The notes beneath the pieces are model-generated. The model was not told where the DNA came from and made no database searches. It saw only the letters and a program-made list of their open reading frames with translations. Made by a program: the position numbers and the translations under genes. Of a stretch of 64,000 nt of DNA, positions 51,871-63,500 are shown one piece after another; positions within the stretch are counted from its first letter, which is position 1; every line of letters begins with the position of its first letter. This DNA is from Davidsoniella eucalypti (taxonomy: Eukaryota > Ascomycota > Sordariomycetes > Microascales > Ceratocystidaceae), in assembly GCA_004009845.1 (NCBI GenBank), contig RMBW01000017.1:62001-126000 (forward strand). The letters are read 5' to 3'.

Positions 51871-53432
51871 ATGATGCCAAGAATAGCAGGCCTACAGCGC
51901 TTGGCGCTATCGAGAGCCGCCTTTTCCGCCAGCGCCTCTCGCTCCTCATCTAAAATCTCGACAGCCGGCGGACTGCCCCGGCTCTCGAGCTTGTCCTCTC
52001 GGACCACATCGGCCTCTTCCCTCCAGTCCGTAAGCCATATCCAGAGCAGACACATCCATGTGACCAGCAGCCGTATGCAGAAGGAAGAAGAAAAGCAGAA
52101 GGAGGCTCGTAGCGAGGAGGCTCAACAGGACAAGAGCAAGAAGGATGAGACGGGCGAGGAGAATAAGGACGAGAAGAAGGAGGAAAAGAAGGAGGACATG
52201 CCGCCCCCGCCGCCACATGGCAACAAGACGCCGTGGGAAGTATTCCGCGAGACCATGTCGTCCGAGTTCCAAAAGTCACAGGAATGGAACGAGTCGACCA
52301 AGGCCCTAGCCTCTTCAGCCCACGAGCTCTCCGAGAGTGAATCTGTACGAAAGGCCCGTGAAGCCTACGAAAAGTCTACCGGCGCCATTGGCAAAGCTAC
52401 CAGCACCGTAGTCAAGACTACCGCCTCGACTATCGGCAAGGGCGCCCAGTGGACCTGGGAGACACCTGTAGTCAAGGGTGCGCGTACAGCCGCCAATGCC
52501 ACCGGTGAGGTTCTGGACAAAGCTACTAAGCCCATCCGTGATACCGAGGCGTTCAAGAACGTCAAGGATGCTATCGACGACGGCAGCAGTTCCAGATATG
52601 GCGGTTGGGTCGATAAGGAAGAGCGCCGCGCGCGCAGAGCAGCTCAGTTGGCCAAGGACCCCAACGCCCACGAGGTGCTAAAGGAGAACCCCGAGTAAGT
52701 AAATTGAGTCTTGGCCTTTTGGCTACCGCATCTTCTAACCAGCAAATCTCGAACAGTGCTGGCACCAACCTCACCCTTCACAAGGATGCCGCCTGGAAGG
52801 AATCGTGGCGCGAGTTCCGCGACTCCAACAAGGTTGTACAGGGCTTCTTCAGCATGAACAAAGCCTACCAAGAGTCTGAGAACCCTCTTGTCTCGACGGC
52901 ACGCAGCATCACTGACACCATCGCCGGCTTCTTCGCCGAGAACGAGCAGGCCATGGTGATCAAGAAGTTCAAGCAAATGGACCCTAACTTCCGCATCGAG
53001 CCCTTCCTCAACGAACTGCGCGACTACATTCTCCCCGAAGTACTGGATGCCTACGTCAAGGGCGATGTGCTGACGCTCAAGGAGTGGCTTTCGGCCGCCC
53101 AATTCTCCGTCTACGAGGCTGTGACCAAGCAGTATCTAACCATGGGCATGAAGTCAGATGGTCGCATCCTCGACATCCGTAACGTCGACGTGATGAAGGC
53201 GCGCATGCTCGATCCCGGCGAGATCCCCGTCTTCATTATCACCTGCCGTACCCAAGAGGTACACGTGTACAGAAATGCCAAGACGAATCAGCTAGCTGCG
53301 GGTATGGAGGATAAGGTGCAGCTAGTCACGTATGCCATTGGTATTACGCGGACGCCTGATGACGTTAACAACACCGAGACTCGTGGCTGGAGAATCATCG
53401 AGATGCAAAAGAGTGGTCGTGACTGGTACTAA
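51871..53432 (+). CDS. tim44: TIM44, scaffold of the mitochondrial import motor
   Basis: Tim44 tethers mtHsp70 to the TIM23 channel on the matrix side of the inner membrane. Exons 51871-52694 and 52757-53432 with a 62-nt intron (GTAAGT, cttctaacc branch site, ACAG) join to 499 residues. The N-terminal 70 residues or so are Arg/Ser-rich, a mitochondrial presequence ending near R-H-I-H-V-T-S-S-R-M. A highly charged Lys/Glu coiled coil follows, then P-P-P-P-P-H-G-N-K-T-P-W-E-V-F. The C-terminal Tim44 domain contains N-P-L-V-S-T-A-R-S-I-T-D, D-P-N-F-R-I-E-P-F-L-N-E-L-R and P-V-F-I-I-T-C-R-T-Q-E-V. It ends W-R-I-I-E-M-Q-K-S-G. All parts of the family are present and the length is typical for ascomycetes. 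Confidence 0.96.
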
Positions 53433-54993
53433 TCTAGTCTGGCCCATTGTCTTTTATCTTTCCTCTTCTATCAAAAAGTTTCAAAGTTTGCATCAGGTTG
53501 ATGCTGCAAATTTCTCCTGTACTTTTATATGCTCACATCGCTCTTCCTTTTCTTTCCATTGTTTTCCCTGGCATAAATCAACTGTTCTTTTCTCAGTGCC
53601 ATACACCCCATCCTCACTATTTTCTACTTTCCATTTTCAAAGCTCTCCCCCCTTGTCTTTTGTAGGCCAGCTGAACTCCTCCAGTCATATATTTCCTTTC
53701 TCTTTTGCCTCCCATTTCTCTCCCTTTCCTGTCTAAACTATTAGAAGATGCTGATCTTCTGTAAAAGGGGCATGTCAGAGAGAGAAGAGGGCGAGGAAGT
53801 CTCAAGGGTTAGCCATTGAGGACGAAGACAGCTGTGTTGCTACGTGTATATCCTCTGTACGATATTATTTATTCTGCGTACTTCCGAGCTCTTGTTCTTG
53901 TTCCATTTATTTTTCTCTTCCATTCCGTCATTGTCTTCTTATTATCAACTCTTTTATATCGTGGCCATAGATAAACATGGCCCTTGTATTTTTATTAACG
54001 CCTACTACAATTTTTCTTGTTGCTGTTACATATAACCCATCCTATCAATCCTTACTTTTACGACATGCAATCTATAGAGTATGTACTTGTAGAGAATTAT
54101 GAAAATGCCAGTATCTCTGTGTTACGAGTCCCTAAGATATCTTAACCCTATCTATATCATGTAAAAATGTTACCATCATTCAACTGCTCACTTGCTTTAA
54201 GTTCATCGCTACCTCATCCCCATCTTCTATCTGGTTCATATCTTATTCGTTGTCTAGAGATGGATAGACTGCAGGACGAGTGAACTTTAGCCGTGTACCT
54301 TGTGTTACAATGTCGAAACTAGCATCAGACCATACTTTCTCGTCAAAGTTCGGAACACCCCGGCCGAGGCGTTTAGCTACATGGGAGAATGAAGTCGGCG
54401 TGACAAGGGGCGAATAGAATAGCTATTTGATACATCATGTAACTAGCTACTTTGAAGTCATTTAGCTAGTTTGTTTCTCTTTCTAGTCAACTAAAGATTA
54501 GGATCTTTGTCGTCGTAAAAAGGCGAGGGATGCCACGGTGATAGAAAGCCATATACTTTGTTTTTCATTGCAAAGAAATATAATGTACCATTGTCTTCGC
54601 TTTTAGGTTCTGTTATGCAAGAAAGTTCTTTGGACTTAGATGCTGATCTTCATGGCCTTGGGCTGGGAATATCTAGAAGCGATAGTATGTTTAGGCATCA
54701 TTGAGATGTGATATAAAGAATGAGACTGTAAGATAAATGAATTGTAAAAACAAAATATGTTGATGTCCTAAATGTATCTTCGTAGGTTTATATGTATTAT
54801 GTACTCATAACAAGTAGGCAGACTTCAACTTATCAGGGTATAATACATAACTACTCATCATAAACTGATCTTAATTTAGACATTTTGACTTCAGCAAAAG
54901 AGTCATCATTAAAACAGGATGGTTAGTCATATCAAAATCAAGTATTTTACGCAACTCTAACATTATTCATTTATGATTCCTCTCAAAAAAATA
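53433..54993. other. 1.5-kb gene-free region
   Basis: The 3' flank of TIM44 followed by AT-rich DNA. No gene or shared repeat is seen up to the inverted-repeat element that starts at 54994. Confidence 0.5.
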
Positions 54994-55663
54994 TGGGACT
55001 TTGTACTTCAGCACCGCACATTGGCACTTCAGCACGGGTCTTCAAAAGGACTAAGTACTCCTCACTTTGTCTTCAAGAGCTGGCAAAGTGCCACACATTT
55101 TTCATTCACTATATATATGATAAAAAAAATAAACTACAAGGACATCTTCAATCGAGATATCAAGATCATTTTTGTTTCAATTTTTTCTACATACAGAATA
55201 CATTATCCACTATATGTATGATGCTGCTCTCTGGCTGAGTCCTATGTTGATATCTTCGACATATATGATGATAGGGCCATTGATCTGATTATGCAGGCAG
55301 CTGATGTTCTGGCTTTAGCAGCGGAAGACTACTATCTATGTTCTGGTTTTGTCTTTTGGAAGGTTTTAGTTACATCCTTACATCTTTTCTGTAAGCGTCA
55401 AATACATTCTGGAAGCCCTCGGCATACACATAAATCGGTTTCAGATCACTCACTCCTGTCTTCCCAAGAGACCGATAGTGATTTCCAAGTTTGATGTACA
55501 TATGTATGCTTACATCTTCGTAGCTCTACAGCTCCATAAGATTAATAATGAAGAAATGTATTTTGCCAGGTGCCAGCTTTTGAAGACTAAGTGAGGAGTA
55601 CTTAGTGGGCTTGGTACGTTTTTTGAAGACCTCCTGCTATTTGTGCAGAAGTACAAAGTCCCA
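54994..55663. mobile_element. Small terminal-inverted-repeat element
   Basis: The ends are imperfect inverted repeats of about 97 bp: gggactttgtacttc-agcac and gtcttcaaaa...ctaagtactcctcac at the left (54994-55092), and their reverse complement at the right (55564-55663). The 480 bp between code for nothing recognisable. The flanks share aaaaata, which could be a target-site duplication but is low-complexity. Size and structure fit a MITE or a decayed DNA transposon. Confidence 0.65.
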
Positions 55664-55902
55664 AAAATAATGAATTGTTATTCAAAAGAGCAAATATTAG
55701 ACGTATTACTCTTCAGCGTCTTAAAGTACACAAAAAGTCAAAAAAACGGTATCCAAAGAGGAAAAAAAAGACATTGTATTTCGATACTCCGATGTCTTAT
55801 AAATAACAAGAATGACGAAGACAATCCAAAAAAAATGAACATGTGCGGGAATATAACAAAATTGGAATAATTAATTATGGTTACACAAAGACTTTCGACT
55901 AC

Positions 55903-57614
55903 TCATGGAAAATGTAAATTCTTCATCTGGCGTGGTAGATCGTGATCCCTTTCATAACAAAGGCCGCAGTTATTGCATAGTGTCTGTTCAAAAGATAGTT
56001 AGTAAAAATGAAATAGGACAAATAAAGATAAGAAAGAGAAACTCGTACCTTTGGTCCAAAAGGTCCATCTCGGACTGCCCAAACTCCGGATCCCCAAGCT
56101 CTACAGTGTGAACAACGCCATGTCGCCCGTTCCATATCTGTCATGGCTAATGCATACCCACCATCCGGTGTACCGCGAACTCCACCAGGCGTGCCGCCGC
56201 GTCCATTAGGCGACAAGCTGCGGAACCGCCGCTTCTTCTTCGTCCGCTCGCCACGGCCCATACGCTCTTCCTCAGCCTCAACCACAGCACCGAAGCCTGA
56301 GAAGGATACCGCCATGTTTGAGCCTGTGTTGTTGCTGAAGCGCGCGGTTTCACGACGCAGCCGGCGCAGTTGTCGTTCTCGGTCTCCCTCACGTTTCTCG
56401 ATTTCTTCCTTGGTTAGATATTCGATCTTGGGTTCCCACGCTTCTGCTAGGTGTTCTGGATCGTATCTCCATCCAGCGGGAGCATCTGCGGAGGCGTCAT
56501 TGTTGTGTTCTTGGGCACCCCAGCCGCCAGATTCGCAGGCCTCCTTCTTCAGCTTCAGCACAGCTTCATAGATAGCATGTGTCAATGCTGGAATCCATTC
56601 ACCGGTCAAGCCCAAATCAGCACAAGTTTGTTTAGCAAATGTCTCAGCCGTGCCTGGTGGGTGTGACAGAGACCACTCAAACTGGTCTGTGTACAAAACA
56701 GTTGACAATATCAACGAAATTGATATGATACAGCGGTATGTGTCGTCGGGGTTGAATGCGTCATCCTCGGGTGTGATCATGGTCGCCTCCGCCATGACTG
56801 TTGGTTTGACGTTCTTAATTGAGCCGTTGTCGGTGCTGTTTTGCGCACCGGCGCGAGGTTGTGAGTCCGCAATCTGTTGTGAACGGAAGAGGGGATGAAG
56901 AGCCACGCCGGCGTATTCTTCCAGCTGGGTGCGAATCTGTCGACTGATCTCAGCCACCATCTGTGTTCTGTTGGGGAGATCTAGATCCATGGCCAATGTT
57001 TGCGCAAACTGATCGGTAGTAATGAGAGTCTCGTGCAGGTTCCACAGGAAGAAATCGCGTAACTTGTATGGCGCCGTGGGCTCTGGGACTCTGAATGGTG
57101 GCAGACTCATGTCCAGATTGGGATGCATACCGGGCATGACGGGGAATGGCCGGTCGGGAGTAAACGAAGCGATATCGACGTCGATACGGATAGGGATCAG
57201 TGTTAGTGGCAAGGTTGCCTGCGAGGCGTTCTGCTGGTCTGTACGGATAGAGCGATGGCGAGTCCAATCTCTCCAGATAGCCTGCACTTCAACGGGCTCG
57301 TTGGTGTCCTTGCCGACAGAATCGGCCCAGTCCAGTTTACTCGACGCGCTAGCATCATCTTGTTGTAGCTGCTGTGCGCGTGAGGCTCGCATTGGATTAC
57401 CCCGCCGGCGCGGGTTGTCCGACTCATCGTCGATCATATCATCGAAGCCATCTTCGGCATAGTTGATGATTGTCGTGCCACGCTTAGTAGTGCGTGAAGA
57501 GCCGGTGGTGGCCACGACAGAGGGGACAAAGGGCGTCAACAGCGAGTTGTTGTATGCACGCAGACGTGGTGCGTAGGTCGACACAAAGGCCTGTGGTTGG
57601 AGTTGTTCCTCCAT
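55903..57614 (-). CDS. sfh1: SNF5/SMARCB1-family protein, RSC subunit Sfh1-like, with C-terminal GATA-type zinc finger
   Basis: A core subunit of an RSC/SWI-SNF chromatin remodeler. Exon 1 is 57614-56049 and exon 2 is 55983-55903, joining to 548 residues. The 65-nt intron has GTACGA, branch ACTAAC and ACAG. The N-terminus has the fungal Y-x-x-R-L-R-A-Y and acidic D-D-M-I-D-D segments. The SNF5 domain shows L-T-L-I-P-I-R-I-D-V-D-I, Y-K-L-R-D-F-F-L-W-N-L-H-E-T, P-F-x(2)-T-x-D-Q-F-A-type text and a second repeat with D-Q-F-E-W-S-L. Then come A-E-T-F-A-K-Q-T-C-A-D-L-G-L and G-E-W-I-P-A-L-T-H-A-I-Y-E. The GATA-type finger is split by the intron: C501-x2-C504 at the end of exon 1 and C525-x2-C528 in the 26-residue exon 2. 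Reading exon 1 through the intron loses the second Cys pair. Confidence 0.94.
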
Positions 57615-58145
57615 AATGATAACCGGCTCTAGAATATCAATGGCAACGATGTTGTTTTGTTCGGTGGGTTCGGTTGCTGGGTCAATCTAGATCAGCCTCA
57701 ATTGCTCGATGAAACGGCGGAGAGCTTTGGTTGGAGGAATTGGAAGCTTCACAAGGCTGAAGTAGTGAGCTTGCAATATATACACAATGTTTAGTATAGG
57801 CTGCTAGGCTGCTAGTTGCGTATATTAACTGGCCAGAGACATCTAAGTTGGCCAAAGAAGCAACCTTACTCAATATTATTTGGTATAAGGCTGTCGCAAT
57901 AAGAGTTGATGTTGAATTAAGCAGAAATTGAGGTCTAGATAGGTCACTCAAAACACAACAGTCAGTCAACAAAATCGAGTTTTTCAACACTGAGAATAAC
58001 AACAAGGTCGAACAAATCGAGATTCCGAATATTGTTCTGATTGTACGTCATGTATCGAGATATCGAATGGATGGCAAGCTTCTAGCTAAAGCAAAACTAA
58101 CCGATTGTATGGCGCGTTTATCGCCATATTTTCGTTCAGGTCGCG
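57615..58145. other. Spacer between sfh1 promoter and LINE remnant
   Basis: About 530 bp with the upstream region of sfh1. Nothing else is recognisable; the LINE remnant may begin slightly before 58146. Confidence 0.5.
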
Positions 58146-59795
58146 TTGCAAAGGCTTGGATCATACATCCTAGAAAGGGCCCATTTTTGTGATGTGGCGT
58201 TTAATATGTGGCGCTGGACCCTAGTTTTCCGTGTTTACCCTAACCGCTTATACAAGCTACTAACCCTTTTGGAATCTGTGGTTTTCAACAACCTACTAGG
58301 CCTGCCATGCGCCGTCATAGCCTGTGTGATTCCCACTCTGTTCTGCGGAAGCCTGCTGGCCTGGACTCCTTACTGTAAAGGAAAGCAGGTAAAAACAGGA
58401 GCACTACACCTTACCGACAAGCTGGAACGTGTGCTCCGGATTGGCTCTGAGAGCAATCCTACCCGTCTGGAAAACCACACCCACCTCCGCCCTCCACCGT
58501 GAAGCGGCAATCGCCCCTGCTCTTCTCCTTCTGGAGAACAAACGAAGACTCCTGGCTGCAAGATAGACTAGCCTGGACCACAATCACCCTCTGGTAACCC
58601 GGTCGTCCGCTAACCCAATAACACTGAAACGTAAGTACACTAGAGACCATCAGAGTCCTCCCCCAGACCCCTACTAATGCCTCCACCTAAGATCCCCCCA
58701 TCCTGCCTAGACCAAAGAGAACTTTGATCAATCTAAGCTATGGAAATTCACCAATAGCATGGATATCATGGTATACTCTGATGGATCAAAACTGGAATAT
58801 GGACGAACTGGATGGGGATTTGCCATATATCAAGGTAACTGGCTAGTTGATAGACAACGAGGATCCCTAGGAAATAATCATGAAGTTTTTGATGCCGAGA
58901 TAGTGGGTGCCCTGAATGGCCTGAAATTGGCCATGCACACATCCCGCAAAGAACATTCATGTTGTTCTTGACAATCAAGCAGCATATGCTTGCCTCCACC
59001 AACAGACGCCAGCCAAGCCCAGATCTTAGAGTTCCACTCTGGCCTGAACTTGACCGGATAGACGGCGGTGCCGTCATGTCAAAGCTGGACAAGTCATACC
59101 AATATGGGTTCCTGGACACATTGGTCTACCTGACAATGAGATAGTAGATTCTCTGGCCAAGGAAGGCTACTTTACCCCCACCTCCAAACTTGCCTCCCTC
59201 CATTGCACATGTCAAACGAGCTGCTCAGAGTCGGCTTCAGGAGGAGTACACCGACTGGTGGACATCCTCTGCCCCGACAACTTAAAAGGACCTGGGACTT
59301 TCTGCAAGCCTCAGGACACCCCTTGGAACTGTCTCTCCAAGGAAGACACTGGGCCGGCCGATCACATCACGGAGACTTTGTGGACTACACCATGCAAACT
59401 TTACAGATTCATGTTGTTGTGGGAAGAAGAAGGACCCACTACACTTCTTCTGCTGGAAGAGCAAACATCTTTCAAAGGTTTTCTCACGAAGACCGTTTCA
59501 CATCACCAGAGACAATATCCTATCCACACAACAAGGGGTCATTAATTTCTGCAAATTCATCAAGTAGACAAACTTCTTTGTAGATACTTATATCCCTAAC
59601 CCTCAGGAGGACAAAGAGGAAAAGTTTAGCCATGTTAGTGCTGCTCCTACCCCCTCCGACCTTCTCATCGAATATCTCTGTTCCACTGCATTTCTGTTTT
59701 CTGTTCTTTCTTTTGTAATTTTCTAGACCTCTATTAGGAGGGTTTCTTCGAGGGTCATTAGGGTATTTGTATTTGTATTTGTATTTGTTATTATT
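58146..59795 (+). mobile_element. Degraded LINE, family B (RT end, RNase H, zinc knuckle, 3' tail)
   Basis: The plus strand carries an old LINE copy broken by stops and frameshifts. In order these are the end of the reverse transcriptase/thumb (about 58300-58560; W-K-T-T-P-T-S-A-L-H-R-E-A and L-L-L-L-E-N-K-R-R-L-L-A-A-R), then RNase H (58759 on: M-V-Y-S-D-G-S, a D-A-E-I-V-G-A-L block, and W-V-P-G-H-I-G-L-P-D-N-E-I-V-D-S-L-A-K-E-G in another frame near 59100-59165). The HGDF/zinc-knuckle end (about 59345-59460) and 3' UTR follow, with a gtatttgtatttgtatttg tail at 59763-59789. Fragments at 1-118 and 33785-34305 belong to the same family. No complete ORF remains. Confidence 0.85.
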
Positions 59796-60065
59796 AACGA
59801 GCGCGGGGGTCGGGCCAATAAAATTGGACTCGGCTCCCACCCATCACCTTAAGGGACATGCACACGGTGTCTATCTACTAACTACTTATAATAACTTGCT
59901 TGAATTTACCTTTCCATTATTTACTAACAATAATAAACTGAATTATGATGACATAAAATGGGAGGAAGATATCACGATTGCTCTGATGATGAGCTGATTA
60001 AAAGACAACATGAACACATGCCCACCATAACAATTGGAATATGATTGTAGTGTTAGAGTATTCAA
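59796..60065. other. Short spacer between LINE tail and duplicated segment
   Basis: 270 bp of AT-rich sequence present only in this copy. Copy 1 has the LINE fragment directly at this border instead. Confidence 0.5.
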
Positions 60066-62745
60066 AGTTATAGGCATAACTTGGTATAATCTTGCTGTCG
60101 ACATTAGGCATGTAATTACTACATAAAAAGACAAAAGTCCACCCATCTTTCCTGGGGAAAATAGTGGGCCCAATTTGGCCACAAGGTTTAGCTTAGTAAT
60201 TAAATTTCTTCCTTTAAATTGAGTACATAGCCAACTACATATCAGATTCACCATCATCACACCAACCAAGTTAGACTGATCATATCATCCTAAGATACTT
60301 TTACATCAGCGACTACCTTTTGGGCGATTTCACACCCATGTTTTTTTCTCAACATGTCCAATGAATCCGAAGAATCGGTAGAGGAATTGAAGCGCCTCCG
60401 CCTCGAACTTGCACAGCGAGACGCTGCAATTGCACAGTTAGACGCTACAATTGCAGAGAATAAACAAAAGCTTGCACAGTTAGACGCTACAATTGCAGAG
60501 AATAAACAAAAGCTTGCACAGTTAGACGCTACAATTGCAGAGAATAAACAAAAGCATGCACAGTTAGACGCTACAATTGCAGAGAATAAACAAAAGCATG
60601 CACAGCGAGACGCTGAAATTGCAGAAATGAATCGCCAAATTCAAAATACGACTATCGAGGAATACCTGAGAGGTTGCCAGACACTTGTACTCTGTAAAAC
60701 CAGATTCGACACTTCCGATGTCCTCACAACTAGGACTCCTTCTACCAAACCTGCTAGAAGGCACTGTCCTGGCCTTCTTAAACCATGGGCCACCTTTGAA
60801 TCAGTTCAGGACAGTTTGATTGAGCAACTTCAAGCTCTCAGTTCACGTGAAGAGCGACTGTTTGAAAGCTTGCATGGCCTTGAGACTATGGGACATAGAG
60901 TCCGCACCGACATTGTTAGAGATGAACCTTCTCTTATTTCGGTCCAGCACAATACCATTGAAAAACCCGTGGAGCTTATCTTGTCCTGGTTCTCCGACTT
61001 CCATTCTCAAAAAGGAAGCATCCCTCCTCTTCTCAAAGATGTGGAATTCCACACAACAGTGAGTAATCTCCGTCAGCTAGATGATAACGGGGATGGTGAG
61101 GAGCGGGATGCAAGTGTGCGTACGTATCAGAATTGTGTCACTAGAAAGCCAGACCGGAAAGGGGTTGTCTTTGTCATCGAATACAAGGCACCTTACAAAC
61201 TTCACAATACGCATCTTAAACAAGGGCTACGAAAAATGAACATCAGTCAAGAGGTTGTTCATAGGGCAACGATACCTACTGTTGGGCCTGGAAGGTTTCA
61301 ATACTACTCCGAACTTTTCTCAGCAGCGGCTGTCACGCAGACATATCACTACATGTTAGAGGCCGGATTGGAATACGGCTATTTGACTAACGGAGATTGT
61401 ATTGTGTTCCTCAAGATTGACTGGGCTGAGCCGACTGTGCTTTACTTCCACCTGGCACACCCGTCAAGAGAGGTTGAGGCGAATGATGACCCTATCTACA
61501 GTAATTCTTTAAGCCAGGTCCTTCTTTTCACACTACTTGCCCTCCAATCGAACCAGCATGGCAACGATGAACGAACAAAGGCAGCCAAACAGTGTGAGAA
61601 ATGGGAAGTTGATTATAACAAACTTCTGCAGGATATCAGTGGTGCTGAGTTGGATTTGGAAACGGATCCTAATCTAAAGTACCGACGTACCCCAAAAGAC
61701 CCTAATTTCAAGGAGTCAGCTTCATCCAGGAAACGACAAATGTCTCAGATTAGTGTCCCACGCCGTGTGCTTCGGTCACACAGCAAACGTGATGGAGGAG
61801 CAGGCTTCGGTGGTGATAATGGTGGTCCTTCTCATGATCATGGCGGCTCATCATCACACCAAGCACCTGCTGATGGCAGCACAAAGACCAATCTTCAAAG
61901 AGAATACTGCACATCACTGTGTCTGTTATCACTCATGAATGGTAGGAATCTGGACAGCTGTTGCCCCAACGTGGCATTACATCGCAGTATGATACGGAGC
62001 AAGAACAAGCACCCTGTTACACACCAACAATTCATGGATCTCCTACGTCAACAACTTTCTAAGAGCTTGGAAAAAGGTGTTGTGGTTTTGGGAAAGGAGG
62101 GTGCTTGTGGTGCTCTATTTCAGATAACACTACTGCAATTTGGCTATACCTTTGTTGCAAAGGGTGTTACTGGAGGGCGTGTTGTTGATCTACAGAAAGA
62201 GGTAACTGTCTACAATCAGCTAAAGCCACTACAAGGTCATGGAATTGCAGTCTGTCTTGGCTCTGTTGACCTCAAGGCACTGGGTCAGACATACTATTAC
62301 TGGTTTGATGTACGAATCGTCTACTTCATGTTATTATCTTATGGTGGTACAGAAGTCAAACCAAACTCGGTCACGGAGGAGTCTAGAGCAGACATTGCCA
62401 GCACAGTCAGCTCTACTCTGAAAAAGATGCGTAACCTAGGGGTGGTTCATGGCGATGTCCGATGGCCAAATGTACTGCAAGGGGCTAATGGAGAGATCAC
62501 TGTAATTGACTTTGACAGAGCCGATATCCTTCCAGCAGAGAGTGATATTTCATCTAATAAGAGGAGGAAGCTTTCAGAGGATGAAGGCAGATAACCTCTG
62601 TCAGAGGCAAAACAGGAGGCGCTTTTTAACCATGTGGTTCGACTGGACTACTGCAGTGCACAGAGTCTTTTAAGTGAGCCACTCTAATGCTCATTTTCTG
62701 GGTTTGGGCTTTTTTGACTTCTGTATCTGTATTAAGTATAAGCTA
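60066..62745 (+). repeat. Direct segmental duplication, copy 2
   Basis: The counterpart of 34306-36985, same orientation, about 25.8 kb away. It contains promoter, gene and 3' flank. Confidence 0.9.
60354..62594 (+). CDS. Coiled-coil + PD-(D/E)XK nuclease-like + kinase-like protein, copy 2
   Basis: A 746-residue intronless paralogue of the protein at 34605. The domain order and all motifs are kept: V-F-V-I-E-Y-K-A-P, T-Q-T-Y-H-Y-M, V-A-K, H-G-D-V-R-W-P-N and V-I-D-F-D. Differences are few. The coiled coil has two more 14-residue units (five Q-K-type repeats instead of three, with Q-R-D/A-Q-L-D variants), and the Gly-rich linker is shorter by about a dozen residues (G-F-G-G-D-N-G-G-P-S). About a dozen or so scattered substitutions occur, mostly conservative. 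Both frames being open shows that the duplicate is recent, maintained, or converted. Function as nuclease/kinase effector-like protein is inferred from motif similarity to Crinkler-type C-termini. Confidence 0.85.
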   Translation: MSNESEESVEELKRLRLELAQRDAAIAQLDATIAENKQKLAQLDATIAENKQKLAQLDATIAENKQKHAQLDATIAENKQKHAQRDAEIAEMNRQIQNTTIEEYLRGCQTLVLCKTRFDTSDVLTTRTPSTKPARRHCPGLLKPWATFESVQDSLIEQLQALSSREERLFESLHGLETMGHRVRTDIVRDEPSLISVQHNTIEKPVELILSWFSDFHSQKGSIPPLLKDVEFHTTVSNLRQLDDNGDGEERDASVRTYQNCVTRKPDRKGVVFVIEYKAPYKLHNTHLKQGLRKMNISQEVVHRATIPTVGPGRFQYYSELFSAAAVTQTYHYMLEAGLEYGYLTNGDCIVFLKIDWAEPTVLYFHLAHPSREVEANDDPIYSNSLSQVLLFTLLALQSNQHGNDERTKAAKQCEKWEVDYNKLLQDISGAELDLETDPNLKYRRTPKDPNFKESASSRKRQMSQISVPRRVLRSHSKRDGGAGFGGDNGGPSHDHGGSSSHQAPADGSTKTNLQREYCTSLCLLSLMNGRNLDSCCPNVALHRSMIRSKNKHPVTHQQFMDLLRQQLSKSLEKGVVVLGKEGACGALFQITLLQFGYTFVAKGVTGGRVVDLQKEVTVYNQLKPLQGHGIAVCLGSVDLKALGQTYYYWFDVRIVYFMLLSYGGTEVKPNSVTEESRADIASTVSSTLKKMRNLGVVHGDVRWPNVLQGANGEITVIDFDRADILPAESDISSNKRRKLSEDEGR

Positions 62746-62819
62746 GTCTACATATAATCCTATTAACAACAGATGTAGTCCTTGGTTACTTTAATTATTC
62801 TCAAGTTTCTACTGATAAA

Positions 62820-63500
62820 TGGCTTCACTTGACTATATTTATGCCCAATCACTAAGTTTATATGTCATTGGGTTGGCTACCGGACAGATATTCAAAGACC
62901 TCCGCTAGACACACTCAATGGCTTCTGTATGTTCAAGAAGACAACTGTCAAGGTCGACGTCGAAAGGTCGAAAAGGGCTAAGCAGCATTGAGCTAAACTT
63001 TGTTCACAGCCGTCCCCCTAGTAGGTTGTTGGAAAACACAGAGGAAACCCAAGGTGTTTTCATTGTGAGGGAGCGACTCAAAGGAAAAGCTATCACAGGT
63101 TTGTCTTGGCATGATCAAATGATGTGCAAAATACAACACGAGAAGAGCCGGAAATGTCGGGCAACTGGAACCTAAAGTGTTGCCCTCCGAGTGTGAGTGT
63201 GAGTTCCTGAGCAGCGGAGATGAGGCTCGAGAGACCAGCGATTACGAAAAGTGTAGAGAAAAGGGGGTGGGCGGTCGTTGGTGAGAATGACCCTCGAGAG
63301 GGGGAGAAACAGGCTCAAGGCCTCACAAAACGGTGCATCATGAAATAAATCAATAGATGCGAGAGAATGGATAGCGACATTGGCAATATGTGCTAATCAC
63401 TCTTAAGAACCCACGACGAAGGGGATTTTTTCGTCTTTGGACAAAGGAGGAGGCTCCGTGAACTTAAAGGTATCCTTTCCCTCGAAGCAAAATGATTATA
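62820..63500 (-). mobile_element. Old, diverged family-A LINE derivative
   Basis: The minus strand has the family-A 3' block (ggttggctaccggacagatatt at 62871-62892 on plus) and, at 63180-63500, the 5' region in diverged form (gagtgtgagtgtgag, ctcgagaggg, ctcaaggcctcac, acccacgacgaaggggat). The middle is unalignable by eye. It lacks the clean tail and TSD of the other copies, so it is older. Confidence 0.65.

Noticed and set aside
55923..56048. Read-through C-terminus of the sfh1 first exon
   Set aside because: It runs into the intron and destroys the second Cys pair of the zinc finger; the spliced exon gives the standard C-x2-C.
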